Shown one piece after another: positions 5,953-14,536 of a stretch of 43,825 nucleotides of DNA (the stretch's first letter is position 1; each line of letters opens with the position of its first letter). Where the stretch lies: NCBI RefSeq assembly GCF_001440035.1, contig NZ_LJYG01000111.1:28786-72610 (forward strand). Direction: 5' to 3'. Both the position numbers and the translations under genes were made by a program. The notes under the pieces are model-generated. The model made no database searches and had not been told where the DNA came from. It saw nothing but the letters and a program-made list of their open reading frames with translations. Source of the DNA: Bradyrhizobium manausense. GTDB lineage: Bacteria; Pseudomonadota; Alphaproteobacteria; Rhizobiales; Xanthobacteraceae.

Positions 5953-8601
5953 ATGCTTCCGATTGCTGTACAGGCCCTCGTGTGCCTGACCAGCGCGGTC
6001 GCGCCTTCGCGTGCCTATGCCAACGGCTTCGTTTCGCCCAACCAGCTTGCCGATGTCGACCCCATTCTGGTCTGGGAAGCCCTGATCGGCGGAGTTGTCG
6101 TCTGCGCGTTCCTGGTTGCTATCGCGCTGTGGATCCACTCCGCCCAGCGCCGGAGCAACCGTTCGCAGTTGCGGCGCAACGCCTTCATCTCCTCGGCCAT
6201 GAACAATCTCAACCAGGGCGTGGTGATGACGGATGCGCAGCAGCGCGTCATCTTCTGCAACGACCGCTATCTCGAGATCTACGGCCTTGCGCGCTCGGAC
6301 CTGTGGACCGGCATGACCGGCTGCGACATCCTCGGGTTGCGCCGCAAGCGCGGCGTTCTTGGTGTTTCTGACGATGAGTTCTACGAGAAGGCGGCGAGTC
6401 CTAACGGCCTGGTCACGGAACTGTCCGATGGCCGCGCCATTCTGGTTAAGTACTTCGTGCTGCCCAATGGCGGCTCGGTGGCGACCCATCTCGACGTCAG
6501 CGAGCAGCGCGCACTCTCGCGGCAGCTCGCCTCGACCAAGCAGTTCCTGGAAACGGTGCTGGACAACGTTCCGGCTTGCGTCGCCGCGAAGAACATCGAG
6601 GACGGTCGCTATATCTTCGCCAACCGGGCCTATGAGCACTTCTGGGGCTTTTCGCGGGGCCAGGTCGTCGGCAAGAATGCGCGCGAGCTGTTCGGCCCGA
6701 AATCGGCTGACAGCATCGAGGCGACCGATCGGGCCGCGTTGATGGCGCCCGGAGGACAATATCGCAACGAATTCGAGGTCGAGGTCGACGCGGCCCGCCG
6801 CAAGGTGGCATCGATCCGGATCGTGGTCCGCAACGAGAGCAACAAGCCGCAGTTCCTGCTGATCGTGTTCGAGGACATCACCGATCGGCAATCGCTGTCG
6901 ATGGAACTGGAAAGCACCAAGAAGTTCCTCGAGCTTGTGGTCGACAACATTCCGGTGGCGTTGATCGTGGAACAGGTCAAGGACGGCCGCTACCTGCTCG
7001 CCAACCGCAGCGCCGAGACGATTCTGAACCGCCGGCGCGAGGAAGCCACCGGCCTGACCGCCTCCGACATCTTCAATGCCAAGGAAGCCAAGCTGATCAT
7101 CGCGCGCGACGAGGCCGCCATCAAAAAACGCGGGATGATCACCGAGGAGCATCCGATCTCCACCAAGGACGGCTTGCGCCTGTTCCTGACCCGGCGTGCC
7201 ACCGTGCTCAACGATTCCGGTGAGCCGCAATATCTGATCAAGACCCACGAGGATGTCACCAACCGCCGGCAGACCGAGTCGCGGATGGCGCACATGGCCT
7301 ACCACGACGGCCTCACCGATTTGCCGAACCGCGCTGCCTTCCTTCAGGCGCTGACCCAGATGATCGAAGCCTGCGAAGGCACCGACGAGGAGTTCGCAGT
7401 CCTGTGCGTCGATCTCGACGGCCTCAAGGAGGTCAACGACGTGTTCGGCCATGCGCTTGGCGACAAGCTGTTGATCGAGGTGGCGCAGCGGCTGCAGGAC
7501 ACAGCACGCGGCGGCCTGGTGGCGCGCCTGTCCGGCGACGAGTTCGGCCTGATCATCGACGGCAAGCAGCCCGACGCGGGCCTCGCGCTGGCGCAGCAGC
7601 TTGACGAGGCGCTCGCGCCGGAATTCCACATCGACGGCCGCGCGGTCCGCGCCGGTATCACCACCGGCATGTCGGTCTTTCCGCACAATGGTCCCGATGG
7701 TGCCTCGCTGCTCGCCAATGCCGGCGCGGCCCTGTTCCGCGCCAAGCAGAAATCGCGCGGCACGATCAGCCTCTACCAGCCCGAGATGGACCAGCAGATC
7801 CGCGACCGCCGCGTGCTGCACCAGGACCTGTCGAAGGCGATCAAGAATGGCGAGCTTTCGCTGGCGTTCCAGCCGCAGGGCGTCGCGCGCAACAGCGTTG
7901 CCGAGAGCGAGATCATCGGCTTCGAGGCCTTGGCGCGCTGGCAGCACCCGGTGCGCGGCCAGGTCTCGCCGGCCGAATTCATCCCGATCGCGGAAGAAAG
8001 CGGCCTGATCGTCGAAATGGGCGAATGGATCCTGCGCGAGGTCTGCCGCGAGGCGGCGTCGTGGCCGAAGCCAATGCAGGTCGCGGTCAATCTGTCGCCG
8101 GCGCAGTTCATGCACGGTGACGTGGTCGGTCTCGTCCATTCGATCCTGATCGAGACCGGGCTTGCGCCCGGCCGGCTCGAACTGGAAATCACCGAAGGCG
8201 TGCTGATCGAGGACTTTGATCGCGGCCTGGCGCTGCTGCGCCGCCTGAAGTCGCTGGGCGTTCGCATCTCGATGGACGATTTCGGCAGCGGTTATTCCTC
8301 GCTGAGCTATCTCCAGGCCTTCCCGTTCGACAAGATCAAGATCGATCGCGCCTTCATCATGAATCTGGGCCGCAACCCGCAATCGGCGGCGATCGTTCGC
8401 GCCGTGATCGATCTCGGTCACGGCCTCGAAATGTCAATCATCGCCGAGGGCGTCGAGACGCTCGATCAGCTCGCTTTCCTTGCCAAGGAGGGCTGCGACG
8501 GTGTGCAGGGTTATCTGCTCGGCAAGCCGCTGCCCATCGGAAAATATGCCGACCTCGTCGGCCGCGGCGAGGCCATGGAGCTTGCGCTCAAGACCGGCTA
8601 G
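5953..8601 (+). CDS. Membrane PAS-PAS-PAS-GGDEF-EAL c-di-GMP protein
   Basis: An 882-residue signalling protein. Residues 1-23 look like a signal peptide ending SRAYA, and 43-61 form one membrane helix with almost no periplasmic domain between them. In the cytoplasm follow three PAS domains (about 75-185, 195-310, 320-435), of which the second and third open with near-identical STKxFLExVxDNxP linkers. A GGDEF domain (about 443-615) has SGDEF at 527-531, and an EAL domain covers about 625-875. The EAL part keeps E658-A-L, NLSP, EITEG, DDFGSGYSSL, KIDRAF and AEGVET, so c-di-GMP hydrolysis is likely. The Ser variant of GGDEF may still bind or use GTP, and no RxxD inhibitory site is present. The ATG at 5953 has a GGAAGG site; an in-frame ATG at 5923 is possible. 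The GlpD-like gene follows within 40 bp. Confidence 0.93.
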   Translation: MLPIAVQALVCLTSAVAPSRAYANGFVSPNQLADVDPILVWEALIGGVVVCAFLVAIALWIHSAQRRSNRSQLRRNAFISSAMNNLNQGVVMTDAQQRVIFCNDRYLEIYGLARSDLWTGMTGCDILGLRRKRGVLGVSDDEFYEKAASPNGLVTELSDGRAILVKYFVLPNGGSVATHLDVSEQRALSRQLASTKQFLETVLDNVPACVAAKNIEDGRYIFANRAYEHFWGFSRGQVVGKNARELFGPKSADSIEATDRAALMAPGGQYRNEFEVEVDAARRKVASIRIVVRNESNKPQFLLIVFEDITDRQSLSMELESTKKFLELVVDNIPVALIVEQVKDGRYLLANRSAETILNRRREEATGLTASDIFNAKEAKLIIARDEAAIKKRGMITEEHPISTKDGLRLFLTRRATVLNDSGEPQYLIKTHEDVTNRRQTESRMAHMAYHDGLTDLPNRAAFLQALTQMIEACEGTDEEFAVLCVDLDGLKEVNDVFGHALGDKLLIEVAQRLQDTARGGLVARLSGDEFGLIIDGKQPDAGLALAQQLDEALAPEFHIDGRAVRAGITTGMSVFPHNGPDGASLLANAGAALFRAKQKSRGTISLYQPEMDQQIRDRRVLHQDLSKAIKNGELSLAFQPQGVARNSVAESEIIGFEALARWQHPVRGQVSPAEFIPIAEESGLIVEMGEWILREVCREAASWPKPMQVAVNLSPAQFMHGDVVGLVHSILIETGLAPGRLELEITEGVLIEDFDRGLALLRRLKSLGVRISMDDFGSGYSSLSYLQAFPFDKIKIDRAFIMNLGRNPQSAAIVRAVIDLGHGLEMSIIAEGVETLDQLAFLAKEGCDGVQGYLLGKPLPIGKYADLVGRGEAMELALKTG

Positions 8602-8639
8602 TGGTGGCGGGTACTTGGCTCGCTCCCTTCAACGGTTTC

Positions 8640-10106
8640 ATGGCGGATTACGACCTCGCGATCATCGGTGGTGGCCTGAACGGTGTCAGCCTTGCCCGTG
8701 ATGCCGCCGGCCGCGGGCTGCGGGTGATCCTGATCGAGCAGGGTGATCTCGGCGGTGCGGCCTCGTCGGCGACCCCTCGGTTGATCCATGGCGATCTGTC
8801 GGTGCTGGAGCGGCGCGGCTTGTGGCGCGTCCGCCGGGCACTGGCCGAGCGCCGGATCTGGCTGCGGATCGCGCCGCATCTGGTGCGGCCGATGAGTTTT
8901 GTGATCCCGGCCCATTCCGACGAGCGTCCGCCCTGGCTGTTGCGGGCGGGCCTGTATGTCTACGACGCCCTGGCGAACCGCGACGGCCTTCCGGCATCGA
9001 CGACGCTCGACATCACGCATCATCCGGTCGGTAACGCGCTGAAGCGGCCGTTCGGCATTGCCTTCGCATATGCCGATTGCGTCGTCGACGATTCGCGCCT
9101 GGTGGTGCTCACGGCACTGGATGCCGCCGAACGTGGCGCCGCGATCCGGACCGGGGCGCGTTGTGTGCGGGCCGACAGGACCGATACTTGGCGGCTCGCT
9201 GTCGTCGATCGCGGTCATCGCCGCACGATCACGGCCCGCGCGCTGGCCAATACCAGCGGCGCCTGGACGTCGATGGTCGCGGAGACCGTGCTGCGGCTGC
9301 CGCAGCCGGCCATGGCGGCCGTGCAGATGAGCCAGATCATCGTGCCAAGGCTGTTCGAGTCCGACAATGTCTATGTGTTCCAGAACAACGATGGCCGGCT
9401 GATCTTTGCCAGCCCGTTCGAGCGCGACTTCACGCTGGTCGGCACCGTCACCCATGATTTCACCGGCGATCCCGCCATCGTCGCGATGCCGGGCGCCGAT
9501 GTCAGCTATCTCTGCGAGGCCGTGAACCGCTATTTCCGCGAGCGCGTCGCGCCGACCGACGTGGTGCGCACGGTCACCGGCGTCAATTTGGTGCCTGCGT
9601 CGGCGCGGCGACGCGACGGCACGACGTTGTTCCACGCGCGCCGGCGCAAGGCACCGCTGCTCACGATGTTCGGCGGCGCGATCACGACCTCGCGCTTCCG
9701 CGCCGAACGGGCGGTGACGCTGATGACGCCGTTCTATCCGATGTCGCGGCCCTGGACTTCCGGCGCGGCCTTGCCGGGCGGCGATTTCGCCTGGGATCGT
9801 TTCGAGACCGAGGTCGATCTCGCGTGCCACCGCTGGCGCCTTCTGAAGGAGCCGCAAGCCCGGCGCATGGTTGCCGCCTACGGCTCGCGATTGCCTGATG
9901 TGCTGGGCGAGGCGAAGACACGCGAAGAGCTCGGCCCAAGCTTCGGCCCCGACCTGACCGGCGCCGAGGTGCGCTATCTCATGAGCAAGGAATGGGCGCG
10001 CTTTCCCGAGGACATCCTGTGGCGCCGCTCCAAGCTCGGCCTGACGATGCCTGCCGCGGACCGCGACGCGCTGGCTGCGTTCATGGCGGGTGCTAGTCAG
10101 CGGTAG
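8640..10106 (+). CDS. GlpD-like FAD oxidoreductase with altered active site
   Basis: A 488-residue flavoprotein that aligns end to end with aerobic glycerol-3-phosphate dehydrogenase. It keeps the FAD fold (IIGGGLNGVSLARDAAGRG, from residue 8), LIHG at 48-51, the DDSRLV and KAPLLTMFGG blocks, the ALPGG motif and the C-terminal EVRYLxxxEWxRxxxDILWRR domain. However, residues I recall as contacting substrate in E. coli GlpD are changed: Arg54-Tyr55 is Ser-Val, SGVRPL with Arg317 is TGVNLV, and Lys354 of GGKLTT is Ala (GGAITT). A different substrate or lost activity is inferred. The ATG at 8640 matches the family start exactly; a GTG at 8601 overlaps the previous stop. Downstream, after a palindromic repeat, are PotABC-type transporter genes on the same strand. 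Confidence 0.85.
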   Translation: MADYDLAIIGGGLNGVSLARDAAGRGLRVILIEQGDLGGAASSATPRLIHGDLSVLERRGLWRVRRALAERRIWLRIAPHLVRPMSFVIPAHSDERPPWLLRAGLYVYDALANRDGLPASTTLDITHHPVGNALKRPFGIAFAYADCVVDDSRLVVLTALDAAERGAAIRTGARCVRADRTDTWRLAVVDRGHRRTITARALANTSGAWTSMVAETVLRLPQPAMAAVQMSQIIVPRLFESDNVYVFQNNDGRLIFASPFERDFTLVGTVTHDFTGDPAIVAMPGADVSYLCEAVNRYFRERVAPTDVVRTVTGVNLVPASARRRDGTTLFHARRRKAPLLTMFGGAITTSRFRAERAVTLMTPFYPMSRPWTSGAALPGGDFAWDRFETEVDLACHRWRLLKEPQARRMVAAYGSRLPDVLGEAKTREELGPSFGPDLTGAEVRYLMSKEWARFPEDILWRRSKLGLTMPAADRDALAAFMAGASQR

Positions 10107-10110
10107 CGGC

Positions 10111-10197
10111 GTAGCCCGGATGGAGCGAAGCGCAATCCGGGAAAGTGTCTCCGCCGATGGACCGCCCCGGATTTCGCTTGCGCTCCATCCGGGCTAC
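10111..10197. repeat. Long imperfect palindrome, GTAGCCCGGATGGAGCG family
   Basis: The left arm at 10111-10141 begins GTAGCCCGGATGGAGCG and is mirrored by 10165-10197, which ends CGCTCCATCCGGGCTAC. The loop is about 23 bases. This matches an intergenic element I know as dispersed in Bradyrhizobium genomes. It separates the GlpD-like gene from the transporter operon and could attenuate read-through. Confidence 0.85.
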
Positions 10198-10282
10198 GGA
10201 GCGAGTGCAAGTTGTCCTCGAACCGGTTGAGCAAAGGCCGATCCGCCGCTAGCGTGCGGCGGCATTGGGGTTGGCAGGGACT

Positions 10283-11452
10283 ATGACTGACGAATTGCCG
10301 AGAAGGGATGCCGGGGCGAAAACGGCAGGAGATGCGTATCCGGCCGCGGGCGAGCCGCTGCTGCGCGTCGAGGGCGTCGTCAAGACGTTCGGGACATTCC
10401 GTGCGGTCGACGGCGTGTCGCTCGAGATCAAGGCCGGCGAGTTCTTTGCGCTGCTCGGCCCCAGCGGCTGCGGCAAGACCACGCTGCTGCGCATGCTCGC
10501 GGGCTTCGAGGCCCCGGACGAAGGGCGCATCCTGCTCGGCGGCAAGGACATCGCGCAGGCGCTGCCGCATGAGCGTCCGATCAACATGATGTTCCAGAAC
10601 TACGCGCTGTTTCCGCATCTGTCGGTGCGCGACAACATCGCCTTCGGCCTCAAGCGCGCCAATATGGCGCGGTCCGACATCGCAACGCGCGTCGCGGAGA
10701 TGGTCGCGCTGGTCAAGCTCGAGGGGCTGGAGAAGCGCAAGCCGGACCAGCTCTCCGGCGGCCAGCGCCAGCGCGTCGCGCTGGCCCGGGCGCTGGCGCG
10801 CCGGCCGCAGCTTCTGCTACTCGACGAGCCGCTCGCGGCCCTCGACAAGAAGCTGCGCGAAAACACGCAAGGCGAGCTGATGGAGCTGCAGCGTCGGCTC
10901 GGCATGACCTTCATCATTGTCACCCACGATCAGGAAGAGGCGATGACGATGGCCAGCCGGATCGGCGTGATGAAGTCAGGCAAGCTTGCGCAGGTCGGCG
11001 CGCCGCGCGATCTCTACGAGGCGCCGCGTTCGCGCTGGATCGCGGAGTTCGTCGGCGACATCAATCTGTTCGACGCCGAATCCAAATTGCGCGACGGTCA
11101 TCGCCTCGTGGTCGGCACGCGCGATGCCGGTGCGCTGGTTGTGGCCGAGCCGCGTGAACCGGTCGGCGAAGGAAAGTTCTCGGTCGCGATCCGTCCCGAG
11201 AAGGTCAAGCTGTCGCGCCGCGGCCCGGTGAGCGAGACCGGCCACGCAACGGCGATCAACCGGCTCGACGGCGTGATCGCCGACATCTGCTATCTCGGCG
11301 GCACCACCACCTACAAGGTGAAGCTTGATACCGGTGGAATGCTGCAGGCCTCGGTCGCCAACAGTGCGCGCCTCGATGTCGATGCCTATAGCCTGAACCA
11401 GCAAATCGTCGCCTGGTTCACGCCCGACGACTGCGTGGTGCTGCCGTCATGA
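10283..11452 (+). CDS. ABC transporter ATPase, PotA-like (spermidine/putrescine-type)
   Basis: The 389-residue nucleotide-binding subunit of an importer. Walker A GPSGCGKTT is at 59-67, the Q-loop is in MMFQNYALFPH, the signature LSGGQ begins at 157, Walker B LLLLDEP is at 177-183, and the switch His is in VTHDQEEA. A TOBE-type C-terminal domain follows (about 280-389, with VAIRPEKVKL), as in PotA and other MOI-type ATPases. The ATG at 10283 is chosen because GGCAGGGA precedes it. The gene overlaps the first permease by ATGA. It is the only ABC ATPase in the window. The PotABC class also includes iron, thiamine and opine transporters, so the polyamine label is provisional. Confidence 0.93.
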   Translation: MTDELPRRDAGAKTAGDAYPAAGEPLLRVEGVVKTFGTFRAVDGVSLEIKAGEFFALLGPSGCGKTTLLRMLAGFEAPDEGRILLGGKDIAQALPHERPINMMFQNYALFPHLSVRDNIAFGLKRANMARSDIATRVAEMVALVKLEGLEKRKPDQLSGGQRQRVALARALARRPQLLLLDEPLAALDKKLRENTQGELMELQRRLGMTFIIVTHDQEEAMTMASRIGVMKSGKLAQVGAPRDLYEAPRSRWIAEFVGDINLFDAESKLRDGHRLVVGTRDAGALVVAEPREPVGEGKFSVAIRPEKVKLSRRGPVSETGHATAINRLDGVIADICYLGGTTTYKVKLDTGGMLQASVANSARLDVDAYSLNQQIVAWFTPDDCVVLPS

Positions 11453-12360
11453 GCGCGCGCCGGATTTTCGCGCGGCCGGCGCGCCTCGCCGCGATCGCGC
11501 CCTATGTCTGGATGGTGCTGTTCTTCCTGGTGCCGTTCGGCTTCGTGCTGAAGATCAGCCTGTCGCAGACCGCGATCGCGCAGCCGCCTTATGAGCCGGT
11601 GTTCGACCTGACGGCGGGGTGGACCGCCATTCATGCAGCCTTTGCTGCGCTCTCGATCGACAATTTCAAGCTGCTCGCCTCCGACGACATCTATGTGTTC
11701 GCCTATTTGCGCAGCCTGACCGTTGCCGCGGCGGCGACCGCATTGCTGCTGCTGATCGGCTATCCCATCGGCTACGGCATGGCGCGACTGCCAAAACGCT
11801 GGCAGCCGGTGGCGATGGTGCTGGTGATCGTGCCGTTCTGGACTTCGTTCCTGATCCGCATCTATGCCTGGATCAACATCCTTCAGCACGACGGCCTGCT
11901 CAATCAGATCCTGCGTGCGCTGCACCTGGTCAGTCGGCCGGTGGTGTGGCTCTCCACCGACACCGCGATGTATATCGGCATCGTCTATTCCTACCTGCCG
12001 TTCATGATCCTGCCGCTCTATGCCACGCTCGCCAAGATGGAGCCGGCGCTGGAGGAAGCTGCGGGGGATCTCGGTGCGCCGCCCTGGCAGGTGTTCTGGC
12101 TCGTGACCTTCCCGCTGTCGCTGCCGGGCGTCGGCGCCGGCGTGCTGCTCTGCTTCATCCCTGTTGTCGGCGAGTTCGTGATCCCGGATCTTCTCGCCGG
12201 CTCCAGCTCGCTGATGATCGGCCAGACGCTGTGGCTCGAATTCTTCACCAACAAGGATTGGCCGGTGGCCTCAGCCGCGGCGATCGTGCTGCTCGTCGTG
12301 CTGCTGCTGCCGCTTCTGCTCTATGAGCGGCTGCAGCGTCGGCAGCTTGAGGAGCGGTAG
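11449..12360 (+). CDS. ABC transporter permease, PotB-like
   Basis: A 303-residue inner-membrane permease with about six transmembrane helices. Its first helix (APYVWMVLFFLVPFGFVL) is followed by a roughly 60-residue periplasmic stretch, as usual for PotB-type subunits. The EAA loop that docks on the ATPase is EEAAGDLGAPPWQVFWLVTFP, near residues 201-221. The start ATG overlaps the ATPase stop by 4 bp, and the second permease begins on the base right after its TAG stop. It forms the translocation pore with the PotC-like partner. No binding-protein gene is attached to the operon. Confidence 0.92.
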   Translation: MSARRIFARPARLAAIAPYVWMVLFFLVPFGFVLKISLSQTAIAQPPYEPVFDLTAGWTAIHAAFAALSIDNFKLLASDDIYVFAYLRSLTVAAAATALLLLIGYPIGYGMARLPKRWQPVAMVLVIVPFWTSFLIRIYAWINILQHDGLLNQILRALHLVSRPVVWLSTDTAMYIGIVYSYLPFMILPLYATLAKMEPALEEAAGDLGAPPWQVFWLVTFPLSLPGVGAGVLLCFIPVVGEFVIPDLLAGSSSLMIGQTLWLEFFTNKDWPVASAAAIVLLVVLLLPLLLYERLQRRQLEER

Positions 12361-13173
12361 ATGCGCAAATTCTCCCGCCTGTCCCGCTTCAATATCGCCT
12401 CGCTCGCGCTGGGGTTCGCCTTCCTTTATCTGCCGATCCTCATCCTCGTCATCTATTCTTTCAACGCCTCGCGGCTGGTGACGGTGTGGGGCGGCTGGTC
12501 GCTGCGCTGGTATCGCGAGTTCTTCGCCGACCGTGCCATGATCGAGGCGTCCTGGATGAGCCTGCGCGTCGCGGTCGCCTCGGCGACGATCGCCACGCTG
12601 CTCGGCACGCTGGCCGCGGTGGCGCTGTCGCGCGGCGAGCGCTTTCGCGGCCGCACGCTGTTCTCCGGGATGCTCTATGCGCCGCTGGTGATGCCGGAGG
12701 TGATTACGGGATTGTCGCTGCTGCTGCTGTTCGTGGCGCTGGACGCCGAGCGCGGCTTCTGGACCGTGACGATCGCGCACACCACGCTGACGATGTGCTT
12801 CGTCGCCGTCGTCGTGCAGTCGCGCCTCGGCTCGCTCGACCGCTCGCTGGAGGAAGCGGCGATGGATCTCGGTTGCGCGCCTGCGCGCGCCTTCCTGTCG
12901 GTGACGCTGCCGCTGATCGCGCCTGCGATCGTCGCCGGATGGATGCTCGCTTTCACGCTCTCGCTCGACGATCTCGTGATCGCGAGCTTCACCACCGGCC
13001 CCGGCTCGGCGACGCTGCCGATCCGGATCTATTCCGAGGTGCGACTCGGTGTGAAACCGGAGATCAATGCGATCTGCACGCTGGTGATCGCCCTGATCGC
13101 GCTCGTCATCGTCCTCGCCTCGCTCGCTTCAAAACTGTCGAGCGCGCAGGGCGAGAGCGCTGCGCCTCTCTAG
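12361..13173 (+). CDS. ABC transporter permease, PotC-like
   Basis: A 270-residue permease with six predicted helices and the EAA loop EEAAMDLGCAPARAFLSVTLP (about residues 162-182). The N-terminal ALGFAFLYLPILILVIYSFN and the late SLDDLVIASFTTGPGSATLP block are typical of PotC. Its start directly abuts the PotB-like stop, so translation is probably coupled. No PotD-like gene follows; the next gene on this strand is a small membrane protein after 14 bp. The substrate cannot be told from the permeases alone. Confidence 0.92.
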   Translation: MRKFSRLSRFNIASLALGFAFLYLPILILVIYSFNASRLVTVWGGWSLRWYREFFADRAMIEASWMSLRVAVASATIATLLGTLAAVALSRGERFRGRTLFSGMLYAPLVMPEVITGLSLLLLFVALDAERGFWTVTIAHTTLTMCFVAVVVQSRLGSLDRSLEEAAMDLGCAPARAFLSVTLPLIAPAIVAGWMLAFTLSLDDLVIASFTTGPGSATLPIRIYSEVRLGVKPEINAICTLVIALIALVIVLASLASKLSSAQGESAAPL

Positions 13174-13187
13174 ATGGGGAATGGGTC

Positions 13188-13688
13188 ATGATGTTCGTCT
13201 ATCAAATCCTGATCCATACTCCGCTTTGGGTGTGGATCCTGCTGGCCTATCTGGTCTGGCAGGGCATCAAGTCGATGCAGCCGCGCAAGGCGCCGATCTG
13301 GCGTGCATTGATCGTTCCCGTCGTCTTCATCGCCTGGGGCATTTCGAGGATCGGTTTCGGACACCAGGACAGCCAATGGCCGCTGGTCGCCTGGGTCGTC
13401 GCAGCGATCATGCTGCTGCCGCTCGGCGTGCTGACACCGCGTCCGTTCGATGTCGATCACAAGACGGGAGAGATCATCCGTCCAGGCAGCGCGTTCGCGC
13501 TGATTCGCAACCTCGTCGTGTTCACCCTGCAATACACGGTGAGCGTGATCTCCGCCATCGACGCAGGCGACCGAGCGCTCGCAATCGTCGTCGGCCGCGC
13601 CATCTCGGGCGCGACCGCCGGCTATTTCTTCGGCTCGATGATCGCGCTGCTGCTCGCCTATCGCAGGAAGCGCGCCCAGGATGTCTAG
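13188..13688 (+). CDS. Small integral membrane protein, unknown function (DUF6622-like)
   Basis: A 166-residue protein with four or five hydrophobic helices. It begins MMFVYQILIHTPLWVWILLA, then IVPVVFIAWGIS, WPLVAWVVAAIMLLPLG, a polar loop (RPFDVDHKTGEIIRPGS) and a C-terminal helix near SMIALLLAY. This arrangement resembles a family annotated as DUF6622, but I recognise it only loosely. Two adjacent ATGs (13188, 13191) follow a GGGGAATGGG ribosome site. It lies 14 bp past the transporter operon and may be cotranscribed. Its TAG stop shares CTAG with the stop of the convergent ABC permease. Confidence 0.75.
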   Translation: MMFVYQILIHTPLWVWILLAYLVWQGIKSMQPRKAPIWRALIVPVVFIAWGISRIGFGHQDSQWPLVAWVVAAIMLLPLGVLTPRPFDVDHKTGEIIRPGSAFALIRNLVVFTLQYTVSVISAIDAGDRALAIVVGRAISGATAGYFFGSMIALLLAYRRKRAQDV

Positions 13689-14536
13689 GACTTCACCGCA
13701 CCCGCCGTCAGCCCGCCCACCATGTAGCGGCGGAAGGCGTAATAGACCGCGGCCGGCGGCAGCGCGTAGATGAAGCCGGTGGTCATCAGCAGCTCCCAGG
13801 GCGAATCGTCTGCGGCGAGGAAGTTGCCGAGCGCGACGGGGAGCGTGATCTCGCGGTCGTTCGAGAGCAGCAGGAACGCGTAGAGATATTCGTTCCAGGC
13901 CAGCAGCACCGCATAGGTGCCGATCGCGACCAGCGAGGGCATCATCAGCGGCAGATAGACCAGGCGGAAGATCTGCAGCGTTGTCGCGCCGTCCATCACC
14001 GCGGCTTCGTCCAGCTCGACCGGGAGCTTGTCGGAAGCCTGTTTCAGCACCCAGATCGCGTAAGGCGAGGCGATCGTCACCATCGCCAGGATCAGCGCCC
14101 AGTGATTGTTGAGCAGGCCGTAATTGCCCATGGTGCGATACATCGGCACGGCGAGGAACGCCGCGGGAATGAAGTAGGTGAACAGCGCAAGGTTCAGCAC
14201 TATGCGCCCGCCAGGCACTTTCAGCCGCGAGATCGAGAACGCCGCAGCCGTGGCGATGAACAGCGTCAGCACACCGACGGCGGCCGCGATCAGAGTCGAA
14301 TTCCAGAACTGGACGTAGAAGTCGCGCAGGAAATAGTGCTGCTGCCTGAACACGATTTCGAAATTGTGCAGCGTCGGATGATCCGGCCACAGCTTGCCCG
14401 AGAACGCGTCTTCCTTCGGCGAGATCGCGAACAGGAACATGTGATAGATCGGAATCATCGTCCAGAGGAAGACGGGAATGCCGATCAGCAGCAGCCGCGC
14501 TTCCGTCGCGACGTCACGGAGGGAGGGAAGCTTCAT
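13685..14536 (-). CDS. Carbohydrate-type ABC permease, MalG-like (cluster 1)
   Basis: A 283-residue inner-membrane permease with six predicted helices. The EAA loop is DEAAVMDGATTLQIFRLVYLP, and the closing RYMVGGLTAGAVKS is the usual end of MalG/LacG proteins. The ATG at 14536 is chosen because it overlaps the MalF-like stop by 4 bp (ATGA) and the residues upstream are antisense-like. It is the last gene of the operon 16888-13685 (binding protein, MalF-like, MalG-like). No ATPase gene is present in this operon, so the pump must borrow one encoded elsewhere. The substrate is likely a sugar or polyol by family, but it is not proven. Confidence 0.93.
   Translation of the reverse strand: MKLPSLRDVATEARLLLIGIPVFLWTMIPIYHMFLFAISPKEDAFSGKLWPDHPTLHNFEIVFRQQHYFLRDFYVQFWNSTLIAAAVGVLTLFIATAAAFSISRLKVPGGRIVLNLALFTYFIPAAFLAVPMYRTMGNYGLLNNHWALILAMVTIASPYAIWVLKQASDKLPVELDEAAVMDGATTLQIFRLVYLPLMMPSLVAIGTYAVLLAWNEYLYAFLLLSNDREITLPVALGNFLAADDSPWELLMTTGFIYALPPAAVYYAFRRYMVGGLTAGAVKS

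Noticed and set aside
5866..8421. Open frame of 851 codons on the minus strand
   Set aside because: It lies opposite the GGDEF-EAL gene, whose domains are unmistakable. The antisense product is rich in Arg, Asp and His with no recognisable domain, as expected from high third-position GC.
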